This document shows, one piece after another, positions 1 through 6,274 of a DNA stretch of 22,376 nucleotides (position 1 is its first letter; every line of letters starts with the position of its first letter). The position numbers were made by a program, and so were the translations under genes. Origin of the DNA: Dehalococcoidia bacterium (GTDB lineage: Bacteria; Chloroflexota; Dehalococcoidia; GIF9; UBA5620); contig JADHWZ010000011.1 of assembly GCA_016783225.1 (NCBI GenBank), positions 1-22,376 on the forward strand, given 5' to 3'. The notes under the pieces were generated by a model that searched no databases, was not told the origin of the DNA, and saw only the letters and a list, made by a program, of their open reading frames with translations.

Positions 1-495
1 GGCTGGTGTAAAGGCAACGCCTCTTACCAAGGCATCTCGCATGAGTTTGCTTAGCGCTCCCCCTACATCCTGAAGAAGACTATCCACTTGCTCCTTCAAT
101 TGCAGAGGCAGCCATTGTCGGAGACCTTCGCCCCACTGCTCCAACGTAGTTAGAGCACTGGAGATGTACTCCGGGGCATTCTTGACAAGAGTTGAAACAG
201 AATCCGCAACCGCCGCGATGACATAGAAAGCTATTACCAAAACAAGCCCCACAATGATTACGGCAACCACCACTATCAGGGAGACCCGTTTGCCTTCTGC
301 CCACCTGCCCCGAGCAGGCAGTTTTCTCTCAATCCACGAAATAGCCGGCAAGCAGAGATAGGCAAGCACTAGACCGCAAATAAAGGGGAACACAGCGCTT
401 CTCAAGGCATAGAGAAGCCCAAATACCACGACTAAGCCAATTAAGAAAAATATTAGAGTCCTGTTCCTTTTGAATACACTCCCTTCTACGGTCAA
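1..495 (-). CDS. AI-2E/PerM family transporter, N-terminal part (runs off left edge)
   Basis: This is the N-terminal 165 residues of a polytopic membrane protein whose C-terminus lies outside the window. It opens at TTG 495, six bases after a GGAGG (502-506), and the frame stays open to base 1. A basic start (FKRNR) is followed by two close hydrophobic segments (about residues 14-50), then a third at about 72-96 after a basic stretch (GKRVS). An amphipathic region with PEYI and LEQWGE follows, as in the AI-2E transporter family (PF01594, formerly UPF0118). Family members are about 350-400 residues with some eight membrane helices and have been linked to signal or ion export; the substrate here cannot be told. 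It is the last visible gene of a minus-strand group with the YtxH and DUF948-like genes. Confidence 0.8.
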   Translation of the reverse strand, partial: MTVEGSVFKRNRTLIFFLIGLVVVFGLLYALRSAVFPFICGLVLAYLCLPAISWIERKLPARGRWAEGKRVSLIVVVAVIIVGLVLVIAFYVIAAVADSVSTLVKNAPEYISSALTTLEQWGEGLRQWLPLQLKEQVDSLLQDVGGALSKLMRDALVRGVAFTPA

Positions 496-497
496 TA

Positions 498-608
498 TTA
501 ACCTCCTTCAGCCTTGGAGATCGACGGTGATAGAGGCAGGCATTCACGGCGACTGCATACCACAATAAGCTGCGCGGTCACCCCACAGCCAACCAGAAAG
601 ACAGGCAT
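498..608 (-). CDS. Possible 36-residue membrane peptide, speculative
   Basis: A short frame starts at ATG 608 after a weak AGGG. It has a hydrophobic N-terminal half (MPVFLVGC...AQLIVVC) and a basic-polar tail. Its stop overlaps the Shine-Dalgarno region of the transporter gene, two bases before that gene's TTG, which would suit translational coupling. The frame is open upstream only to a TAG at 654-656. Nothing in it matches a family I know, and a frame this short can arise by chance, so confidence is low. Confidence 0.15.
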   Translation of the reverse strand: MPVFLVGCGVTAQLIVVCSRRECLPLSPSISKAEGG

Positions 609-741
609 CAGGACCCTAAAGCCAACACCTGCTGCGTACCCGCCCGGCAGCCTCTACACGACCAGCCGCAGTCGCACAGGCAGCCCTCCTGCACCTATCG
701 ACATGAGTCCAGTCGCCGGGCTCGCTACCTGCCGCCAAGGT

Positions 742-987
742 CTATTTCGTTTGCTCCGTTGCTTCTTCCACTTTCGTTTGCGCCTTCTTCACTGCCTCGG
801 CGGCGGTTGCCCGCACCTTTCCAGCCACCTCGGTTGCCTTTTCCCTCGCTCTGTCTACCTTCTCCTTCAGCAGTTCCCTTGTTTCTTCACCCGGACGCGG
901 TGCGTAGAGAAATCCGATAGCCAGACCAACGACTGCCCCCACAACAAGTCCGATAGCAAACCCAGTCCCTCCATGTCTATCAGTCAT
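742..987 (-). CDS. YtxH domain-containing small membrane protein
   Basis: An 81-residue protein: a short polar start, one glycine- and alanine-rich hydrophobic segment (about residues 8-27, GLVVGAVVGLAIGFLYAP), the typical P-G-E-E turn, and a long Lys/Glu/Ala amphipathic helix to the C-terminus. This is the layout of YtxH-like proteins (PF12732), stress-associated membrane-anchored coiled coils of unknown biochemical role. ATG 987 is chosen because AGGAGG lies just upstream and the YtxH domain begins there; a longer in-frame version from 1101 would add a non-family N-terminus. The start overlaps the end of the DUF948-like gene by 8 nt, so the two are probably translationally coupled. Confidence 0.85.
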   Translation of the reverse strand: MTDRHGGTGFAIGLVVGAVVGLAIGFLYAPRPGEETRELLKEKVDRAREKATEVAGKVRATAAEAVKKAQTKVEEATEQTK

Positions 988-1309
988 CTGTGCCTCCTTC
1001 CTGTTTCTTGAAGAATTTGCTGACCATATCAACCCCCTGGCGTATGCCTTGAACCAGAGACACCACTTGAACCACAGGCTTGACCACCTCCTCTGCCACA
1101 TATGAGGACATCTCCCTTATCGTGGCTGTAGTACCTTCTATGGAGTCCAGTATGGACCCTGCCTTGTCCGAGGCGGTTTCTATCGAATCCAGTATAGGCC
1201 TTAGCCTGCGATACAATAAGCATAATAGCACAGCGACACATATCACCACCCCCGTTGCCACCAACCCCCAAATACAAATAACCAGATCCCGTAACCATGC
1301 GATGTCCAT
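980..1309 (-). CDS. DUF948-like membrane-anchored helical protein
   Basis: A 109-residue protein with one N-terminal membrane segment (about residues 8-34), a basic YRRLR stop-transfer, then a long amphipathic helical region rich in S, D, I and E (LDSIETASDKAGSILDSIE) and a KKFFKKQ-like charged tail. The layout resembles DUF948 (PF06103) general-stress proteins, which often sit next to YtxH genes as here. Start ATG 1309 follows GGAGGT at 7-8 nt; the in-frame ATG at 1324 lies inside that ribosome-binding site and is rejected. Its last codons overlap the YtxH start. Function is unknown beyond a likely cell-envelope stress or scaffold role, which is inference. Confidence 0.65.
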   Translation of the reverse strand: MDIAWLRDLVICIWGLVATGVVICVAVLLCLLYRRLRPILDSIETASDKAGSILDSIEGTTATIREMSSYVAEEVVKPVVQVVSLVQGIRQGVDMVSKFFKKQEGGTDD

Positions 1310-1357
1310 CGGCAGCACCTCCATCTTAATATACTCTACCGTATTGTATCACCTATC

Positions 1358-1386
1358 ATTATATGCAAACAGTACGCAAGATGGAA
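1358..1386 (-). promoter_or_regulatory. Candidate promoter of the DUF948-ytxH operon
   Basis: A perfect TATAAT lies on the minus strand at 1363-1358, about 48 nt before ATG 1309. The -35 position at 17 bp spacing reads TTCCAT, a poor match, so the call rests mainly on the -10 box. A second possible -10 (TACAAT) is at 1348-1343. Confidence 0.35.
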
Positions 1387-1521
1387 TAGCAGGCCAGTCC
1401 TTCACCAAAATACTATTGAACTACGTACTAACAGCGGCCCCTCCCCGTCTGACCGTCGCCGCGAGTGTGTCCTCTTCGTCTTGTAGCAAGGCGAGAGCCA
1501 CACAAGACCACGCGCTTCACA

Positions 1522-1550
1522 TAGAACGCAACGGCAGCCTGTGCTACAAT
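1522..1550 (+). promoter_or_regulatory. Candidate extended -10 promoter of the 2TM gene
   Basis: TACAAT at 1545-1550 is preceded directly by TGC, an extended -10 signature, and lies 38 nt before ATG 1589. The -35 position (TAGAAC, 1522-1527) is weak, as expected for an extended -10 promoter. It diverges from the minus-strand promoter about 160 bp away. Confidence 0.4.
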
Positions 1551-1588
1551 GAGCGACAGAGGAGACGCACAGCCTGGAGGTGCATATT

Positions 1589-1891
1589 ATGTCAAGCCGA
1601 ATGTCTGAAGAGGAACTGTATCGCCTGGCAAGGAAGAGAGTCGAGGAAAAGAAAGGCTTCTATATCCACTTCGCTGTCTACTGCGCAGTGAACGCACTAC
1701 TGGTGTTAATATGGTGGTTCACAGGAAGTCCAGGCAATAGGTTCCCATGGTTCGTCTTCCCCCTGGGCGGCTGGGGAATTGGCGTGTTGTTTCACTTTCT
1801 GGGAGTCTTCGTTTTCTCGCGCGGGACGGGTACCTGGGAGAGAAAAGAAATAGAGAAGGAAGTAGAGAGGCTGAAAAGAGACAGCGCCTGA
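1589..1891 (+). CDS. 2TM domain-containing protein
   Basis: A 100-residue protein matching the 2TM domain (PF13239). A charged N-terminal helix ends in ARKRVEEKKGFYIH, followed by two hydrophobic segments (about residues 26-44 and 55-77) and a charged C-terminal helix (ERKEIEKEVERLK). The RKRV-x-KKGF-x-H and YCAVNALL-like signatures are characteristic. In some proteins this domain is fused to kinases or regulators; the stand-alone form has no assigned function. Start ATG 1589 lies 8 nt after GGAGG (1576-1580). The GTG at 1580 overlaps that Shine-Dalgarno and ATG 1601 is too far from it. It is a single-gene unit divergent from the DUF948 operon. Confidence 0.85.
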   Translation: MSSRMSEEELYRLARKRVEEKKGFYIHFAVYCAVNALLVLIWWFTGSPGNRFPWFVFPLGGWGIGVLFHFLGVFVFSRGTGTWERKEIEKEVERLKRDSA

Positions 1892-2201
1892 CACGTCTTT
1901 TGCCACTGCGGCAGCAGCACCCACAAAGCTGCAGTTAATGCACGGGGCAGCTATTCCATCACCTATAGAGTTCAACCCAGCGGATGTGTTTCTCTCGGGA
2001 AGGTGCTATACCAGCCAGCAGTTATCACGCGGCTGAAGATATTACAGACGTCCAGGATGTACCGAAGCCCCTGCCACGAGCCACTGCGTGCCGTATCCCC
2101 TCACGATTCTCAGTTACGCAAGCAGCCAGTATAGCACTTCCCGAGCCTATGTGGTGTAACCGTGGCTGCACGCACACTACACGAATGAGCTGCCACCCGA
2201 C
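1892..2201. other. 310-bp intergenic region between convergent genes
   Basis: This stretch lies between the 2TM gene (+) and the PrsW-like gene (-), which converge. No convincing frame, RNA gene or T-tract terminator is visible. The only structure noted is a 6-bp inverted repeat (AGCTGC at 1927-1932 and GCAGCT at 1947-1952) without a T-run. Confidence 0.5.
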
Positions 2202-2975
2202 CTATGTCCCAGTCACAGATGCCGGCCTTCTCTCGCGAAGCCAGAGTGTTGTCCCAAGTAGCAAGAATGTCCATGCACCAACCATCATCCACGCCTGGAA
2301 GTCCGAAACAAAGTTCCCGTACTGCAGAAGATAGATGTAGTTCAGTACGGCATGCGCAAAAGAGGCCAGGAGGTAGCACTGCCATCCCCAACCTCGGGCC
2401 AGGCCGTACCCGGCCAGGGCACAAGAAGCAGTATGAAAGGCTACGACAAAGAACCCTTCAGAGAATGGAGCTAGGCTCATGATTCCACCCGTTTGTACGG
2501 ATTCCCAGGTCCAGCCCCCTGCCAAAATTGAGTTATTCAGCCACTGCGCCCAAAGCACTCCGAATGCTGCCCCCGCTACCGCGCCGATAGCGAGTCCGAA
2601 CTTCGGAGTCATGTTCCTGTCCTTGCACCACCAGTAGACAGCCACCGGTAGCAGCTTGGCTCCTTCCTTGACCAGTCCATTCACCAGTAAGGCGGGTACA
2701 TTGATAAGCAGGTGCCAGTATGCGAGAACCTCCCGGCTCCAGAAGTGCATGTACGCTTGCCAGATCCAGATCTTGAGGGGAAATTCGGCAAAGGCCATAG
2801 CAATTGGCATAAGTACAGCGCTGCCAGCAAGAACAGCCCAGAGCCAGGGGGTCCTGAACATCGGTGCCCTGTACAAAGCGAGACAAATTGCGCCAGAGAT
2901 CACTGCCAGGCTGATGCCCACGATACTGGGATTGGCAAAAACAGAACCAACGAAATCAATCATCTGCTGTATCAT
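2202..2975 (-). CDS. Polytopic membrane protein, PrsW/CPBP-like putative glutamic intramembrane protease
   Basis: A 257-residue protein with about seven hydrophobic segments. Conserved-looking polar residues sit inside or beside helices: KEGAK with E104 and K107, E173 in a SEGF segment, H181 in VVAFH, and H208-x3-N212 in FAHAVLN. Glu plus His/Asn in membrane helices is the hallmark of the PrsW, YhfC and CPBP (Abi) group of glutamic intramembrane proteases, which cleave membrane substrates such as anti-sigma factors or prenylated proteins. The canonical EExxxR is replaced by an EGAK-type motif, so assignment is to the clan rather than to one family. Start ATG 2975 follows AGGAG at 6 nt. It lies 176 nt downstream of the metallophosphoesterase gene on the same strand. 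Confidence 0.55.
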   Translation of the reverse strand: MIQQMIDFVGSVFANPSIVGISLAVISGAICLALYRAPMFRTPWLWAVLAGSAVLMPIAMAFAEFPLKIWIWQAYMHFWSREVLAYWHLLINVPALLVNGLVKEGAKLLPVAVYWWCKDRNMTPKFGLAIGAVAGAAFGVLWAQWLNNSILAGGWTWESVQTGGIMSLAPFSEGFFVVAFHTASCALAGYGLARGWGWQCYLLASFAHAVLNYIYLLQYGNFVSDFQAWMMVGAWTFLLLGTTLWLRERRPASVTGT

Positions 2976-3151
2976 AGGATTCTCCTACAGCTGCCCGAGA
3001 TATTAATAGGGCAAGATTATGATCGCTCGGCTTGCAGTGTTTCATCACCACAGTCAGAAGGCGACCCACATGTATGCACATTATCCAAAACCTCCGCCAA
3101 GTCTCTCGCGGCACGATATGACAAGAAACAGGTAAATGGCAAACCCACCGT

Positions 3152-3643
3152 CTATAGCTCTGCTATCTCAACGTGCATTCCCTCTAGATCAATCAGCGCG
3201 ACTGTTCGGTGCCCGCTTAGGTAACCACAGACCTCGCCCGGATTCACCAGAAGTGTCCTTCCTCCCACAACCTCAGCCTCGTGCGTATGTCCCCGCACAA
3301 CTAGATCGTAGAGCCCACACCGAACAACCGCGTCAACGATTTGCCCCTGCGTACCATGAAGCAAGGCTATCTTCTTCCCACCGAGTTCCAGCGCGGCAAA
3401 ATCCCCGAGAGGCACAACTCCAATTTCCCCGAATTTCACCCTGGCAAACTCCCTGTCGCCTTCGTTGTTTCCCCAAACATAGTGAAGTTTCGCTTTCAGT
3501 CTGGAGAACTTCGGCACCACAAACGGTGAAACCAAGTCACCAGCATGCAAGACATCGGTAACACCGTGTTGATTGAAGAAGTCGATAGCTGTGTCAACTG
3601 CATCAAGTCTATCGTGCGTATCCGACATTGCCCCGATTCTCAT
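3152..3643 (-). CDS. YfcE/MJ0936-type metallophosphoesterase
   Basis: A 163-residue calcineurin-like phosphoesterase of the small YfcE/MJ0936 type. All metal-binding motifs are visible in order: SDTH (D8, H10), HAGD (D36), GNNE (N59-N60), LLHG (H96) and GHTH (H119, H121), followed by the usual NPGE segment. Such enzymes are Mn/Ni-dependent phosphodiesterases; the physiological substrate is rarely known. Length is normal for the family, so the protein is complete. Start ATG 3643 gives the standard MRIG-x-x-SDTH N-terminus, although only a weak GGTAG lies upstream. Confidence 0.9.
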   Translation of the reverse strand: MRIGAMSDTHDRLDAVDTAIDFFNQHGVTDVLHAGDLVSPFVVPKFSRLKAKLHYVWGNNEGDREFARVKFGEIGVVPLGDFAALELGGKKIALLHGTQGQIVDAVVRCGLYDLVVRGHTHEAEVVGGRTLLVNPGEVCGYLSGHRTVALIDLEGMHVEIAEL

Positions 3644-3726
3644 CAGCTACCGTCACTTCTTGCAGCCTCACCTGGCTTTCATTGCCCAAGATGAGAGGGC
3701 CCGTGCCCCCTTAGTGACTGCTCAAC

Positions 3727-3748
3727 ATAGCGCAAGTGTCTGCGCTAT
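3727..3748. terminator. Perfect 8-bp inverted repeat between two minus-strand genes
   Basis: ATAGCGCA (3727-3734) and TGCGCTAT (3741-3748) form a perfect 8-bp stem with a 6-nt loop, 44 nt past the zinc-ribbon stop. There is no T-tract on either strand, so intrinsic termination is uncertain; it could instead stabilise a transcript end or bind a protein. Confidence 0.4.
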
Positions 3749-3791
3749 TGTGCCTGACACATCATTGTGATGGCTGTTTGGGAATTCCTTA

Positions 3792-4328
3792 TCATCGCAC
3801 GAGGGCGACCAGTGTCCCGTCCCGAATGAGTGCTCCCACCCCCGGAACCACGGTGCCACCCGCGACTCGAAAAGATTCGAATCCCGGTGGCTGCATCGGT
3901 TCAAGTCTCGTCTGGTTGTCTGTAACAGGCGACGGTGATGGAACAGCAGGCATTGTCCCCTGGAAGAACGTATCATAAAGGAAGTATCCTCCCAGGACGA
4001 CAAACGCAATAATGACCAAGCCAAGGCAGCCCGTAAGCCATGGGTCTGACTTCTTCTTTGGTTTCACCTCCCCTTCTTCTTCACCCTCCTCCTGTTCTTG
4101 ATATCTGCCCACCTGCCTAGGGAAAGCCTTCACCTTTCGGGGTGTTGGCCAATTGAGCACTCCACGGCAGTTCGGGCAGTTTATCAATGTTGGGTCGACA
4201 ATGAAACCACAGTGAGGACAATTATACTGGAACTTCTGCCCGCAAGTCTGGCAGACCTGCTGGCCTACGACATTCTGCGCGCCGCAGTTGGGACAGAGGA
4301 AAATTTGTTGCGTATCGTCGCTAGCCAT
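3792..4328 (-). CDS. Membrane-anchored double zinc-ribbon protein
   Basis: A 178-residue protein. Residues 12-54 hold two CxxC pairs each in two zinc ribbons: C12/C15 with C26/C29 and C37/C40 with C51/C54, in CPNCG, CQTCG, CPHCG and CPNCR context. An acidic-basic linker follows (EQEEGEEEGE then KPKKK), then one membrane helix (about 99-119) and a roughly 60-residue C-terminal part rich in Pro and Thr/Ser that would lie outside if the ribbons are cytoplasmic. Proteins of this layout are widespread and mostly uncharacterised; the ribbons may bind nucleic acid or protein partners. No clear Shine-Dalgarno precedes ATG 4328. A promoter and a 17-bp palindrome lie upstream. Confidence 0.75.
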   Translation of the reverse strand: MASDDTQQIFLCPNCGAQNVVGQQVCQTCGQKFQYNCPHCGFIVDPTLINCPNCRGVLNWPTPRKVKAFPRQVGRYQEQEEGEEEGEVKPKKKSDPWLTGCLGLVIIAFVVLGGYFLYDTFFQGTMPAVPSPSPVTDNQTRLEPMQPPGFESFRVAGGTVVPGVGALIRDGTLVALVR

Positions 4329-4352
4329 TCGCTATACCAGCCACCGTGGCAA

Positions 4353-4369
4353 GCTCGAAGTCTTCGAGC
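4353..4369. repeat. 17-bp near-perfect palindrome in the zinc-ribbon leader
   Basis: GCTCGAAG (4353-4360), a single central T, and CTTCGAGC (4362-4369) form an 8+1+8 palindrome 25-41 nt before the zinc-ribbon ATG. It lies downstream of the predicted -10. It could be an operator for a dimeric repressor or a leader hairpin near the translation start. Confidence 0.5.
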
Positions 4370-4390
4370 CTTCACCGAAAAGGCCGCTCT

Positions 4391-4419
4391 ATTTTAACCC
4401 GCCCGACGCTATAGTTCAA
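4391..4419 (-). promoter_or_regulatory. Candidate promoter of the zinc-ribbon gene
   Basis: On the minus strand TTGAAC (4419-4414) and TAAAAT (4396-4391) are separated by 17 bp. Transcription would begin near 4384, giving a leader of about 56 nt that contains the 4353-4369 palindrome. Confidence 0.45.
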
Positions 4420-4475
4420 GCAATACTCAATACCGTTGACGCCCATGATCTGGTTCGGTTGGGCCAGGCTACCGC

Positions 4476-4504
4476 TTTACACAACCTAAGTCAGGCGGTA
4501 TACT
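4476..4504 (+). promoter_or_regulatory. Promoter of degV
   Basis: TTTACA (4476-4481) and TATACT (4499-4504) are separated by exactly 17 bp, a good sigma-70-type match. The box ends 48 nt before the degV ATG and diverges from the zinc-ribbon promoter. Confidence 0.6.
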
Positions 4505-4552
4505 CTAGGCCTATAGCCAATACCAGACTGAAGTGCCAAATCAGGTTATTTC

Positions 4553-5395
4553 ATGACAACCAAAGTTGTTACCGACAGTTGTTCGGACATTACACAGCAG
4601 GAAGCGAAGAGATTGGGTATCATCGTGGTACCTGCGTATGTTCGTTTTGGTGAAGAGGTCTATCGCGACGGAGTCGATATAGACAGCGACGAGTTCTATC
4701 ATAAGATGGTGACCAGCCCGGTTCACCCTTCCACTGCGGCACCATCACCAGGAGATTTCACCAAGGGCTATCAACAGGCAGCTCAGGAAGCCAACGAGAT
4801 TATCTCTATTCATGTCACGAAGAAGCATAGCGCTGTGTACGAGGCAGCACTCGTCGCCCAGGAGCTCGCACAAAACGAAGGATGTCGAATCGAAGTCATC
4901 GACTCTCGAGGTGTAACGATGTGGCAAGGTCTCGTTGCTATAGCGGCAGCCAAAGCCGCCGAGGCTGGATGCAGCCTACAGCAGGTGGTAACCGAAGTCC
5001 ATGAGACTATTGGGCAACTGCGTGCTCTGGCACTTCTGGACACGCTAAAGTACGCGGTCAAGGGCGGGCGTCTCAGCAGCACTCTTCTTTCAATAGAATC
5101 GCGCGTCAACGTCAAGCCGCTAATTCATTTGCGCAATGGCGAGGTCCGCCCCGCCGGGCTGGCACGTACCCGAAGCAAAGGAATAGACCGACTCCGTCAA
5201 TTCGCCAGGTCAGCAGTCAACATCAAAGACCTGGCTATAGCCCACAGCACCACCCCCCACGATGCTCAGGCACTGGCTGACTACGTGAGTTCGCTGTTCC
5301 CCAATGTGGCACCGCGGATAGCAAGGTTGGGCCCAGCGCTGGGTGTCCACGCCGGTCCGGGGGCTCTAGTGATAGTCTTCAGGGAAGGGAGATAG
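4553..5395 (+). CDS. DegV family fatty-acid-binding protein
   Basis: A 280-residue protein of normal DegV length (PF02645). The N-terminus TDSCSDI, the HPSTAAPSPGDF segment (about 58-69), the IDSRGVTMWQG segment, the LKGGRLS-like KYAVKGGRLSS motif and the C-terminal GPALGVHAGPG loop are all typical. DegV proteins bind a fatty acid and, as FakB, present it to the kinase FakA for phosphorylation and phospholipid synthesis. No fakA-like gene is nearby, so the partner must be encoded elsewhere or the role differs. It is a single-gene unit with its own promoter at 4476-4504, convergent with the PAC2 operon. Confidence 0.92.
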   Translation: MTTKVVTDSCSDITQQEAKRLGIIVVPAYVRFGEEVYRDGVDIDSDEFYHKMVTSPVHPSTAAPSPGDFTKGYQQAAQEANEIISIHVTKKHSAVYEAALVAQELAQNEGCRIEVIDSRGVTMWQGLVAIAAAKAAEAGCSLQQVVTEVHETIGQLRALALLDTLKYAVKGGRLSSTLLSIESRVNVKPLIHLRNGEVRPAGLARTRSKGIDRLRQFARSAVNIKDLAIAHSTTPHDAQALADYVSSLFPNVAPRIARLGPALGVHAGPGALVIVFREGR

Positions 5396-5425
5396 ACCCT
5401 ACTCGGCGGTTGCAGCAGGTCTGAT

Positions 5426-5451
5426 AAGGCGGTCAACTTCAGTGCCTTTTT
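5426..5451 (+). terminator. Candidate intrinsic terminator of degV
   Basis: AAGGC (5426-5430) pairs with GCCTT (5444-5448), extendable by one G-T pair, and runs straight into a five-T tract (5447-5451). It sits 30 nt past the degV stop and overlaps the 3' end of the convergent PAC2 gene. The stem is short, so confidence is moderate. Confidence 0.4.
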
Positions 5452-6272
5452 CTCAGTAGCTCTTCTATCCCTTGAAGCAGCTTCTCGCTTTCATCGGCGC
5501 TAAGGCTGAGATTGCTTTCGAGCCTGTTCATATAACTATCGATCTCCGGGAACCGCCCTCTATACTCGGCTATCTCTCGATTCTGTTCTGCCACCTCCCT
5601 ATCGAGGTCTTGGAAATCGATGCCCAAGCGAAGATGCGCGTCAAGGAACCCTGCGGCTTTCCTCCAGGCCAAAGGATCGTCACCACCTGCCAGATAAAAA
5701 GGTACCGGCACCCACAGGTTTGCCCCGGGGATATTTCTCCTCTTGGCGACCCACAGGAGAAAAGAACTCAGGGTTGGTCTCTGACCCGGCGGGGTCTCAA
5801 AATCCCAGTCGGTGGTAACGCCATACTGCCTCAGTACCTCTTTCAGTTCTGGCGAACTGGCTACAGCCAGCAACTGCCGTGGTGTGGTATGCGCGCCCAG
5901 AGAGACCATGCCGCCGATTGTGTATAGCACTTGCACCCTGCAAAAACGTTCGGCCACGTCTATGACCGAGTTGAGGAACTGGTACCACTCGGATCTCGGG
6001 GGGTTGCTTCTAAGAACCATCAGATTTCTCTCCCGTGACCAATAGAACTTGCTCTCTGGAAACTGCGCTACGTCCGCTTCTACGGAGACTCCATCTAGTG
6101 GAAAGAAGCCTACAGGGTCAATTTCAGCCATCTCCTGGCCTCCCAGTTTCCTGTTTACATAGGCGACGACTTTCGGTCCGAGCTTGCCGGCATCTTCACT
6201 CCAAGCCACCACCAGAGATGAGCTGCGCAGCTCCCCTCTTGCCGGTGTTTTGATAAGCTCTGCCTCACTCAA
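5439..6272 (-). CDS. PAC2 family protein (second of a tandem pair)
   Basis: A 277-residue PAC2 domain protein (PF09754), named after proteasome assembly chaperone 2. Visible family features are the LVVAWSEDAGKLGPKV opening, the FPESKFYWSR segment, a central VLYTIGGM strand, and the PVPFYLAG motif, with a helical C-terminal part (about 200-277). The paralogue upstream aligns with it along the whole length. The start is TTG 6272, 2 nt after the stop of that paralogue and preceded by GGTGGAG; the first ATG would remove 47 residues of the conserved N-terminus. Its canonical PGIGNVG loop is degenerate (SEDAGKLG). Bacterial PAC2 proteins have no settled function; heteromeric pairing with the upstream copy is inference. 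Confidence 0.88.
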   Translation of the reverse strand: MSEAELIKTPARGELRSSSLVVAWSEDAGKLGPKVVAYVNRKLGGQEMAEIDPVGFFPLDGVSVEADVAQFPESKFYWSRERNLMVLRSNPPRSEWYQFLNSVIDVAERFCRVQVLYTIGGMVSLGAHTTPRQLLAVASSPELKEVLRQYGVTTDWDFETPPGQRPTLSSFLLWVAKRRNIPGANLWVPVPFYLAGGDDPLAWRKAAGFLDAHLRLGIDFQDLDREVAEQNREIAEYRGRFPEIDSYMNRLESNLSLSADESEKLLQGIEELLRKRH

Positions 6273-6274
6273 TT

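Noticed and set aside
514..1011. 165-residue plus-strand frame
   Set aside because: It is antisense to the YtxH gene and reads as a low-complexity Ser/Pro/Arg/Leu-rich shadow with no family features.
1310..1324. Upstream ATG for the DUF948-like gene
   Set aside because: This ATG is part of the GGAGG ribosome-binding site for ATG 1309, so it is unlikely to be the start.
1080..1691. 203-residue plus-strand frame
   Set aside because: It is antisense to the DUF948-like gene, crosses the divergent promoter region and overlaps the well-supported 2TM gene.
1927..1952. 6-bp inverted repeat as terminator of the 2TM gene
   Set aside because: The stem is short with a 14-nt loop and no T-run follows; chance occurrence is likely.
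3870..3920. tRNA-like GATTCGAATCCC and GGTTCAAGTC motifs
   Set aside because: They resemble T-loop sequences, but no acceptor stem or cloverleaf can be formed around them and they lie inside the intact zinc-ribbon coding frame.
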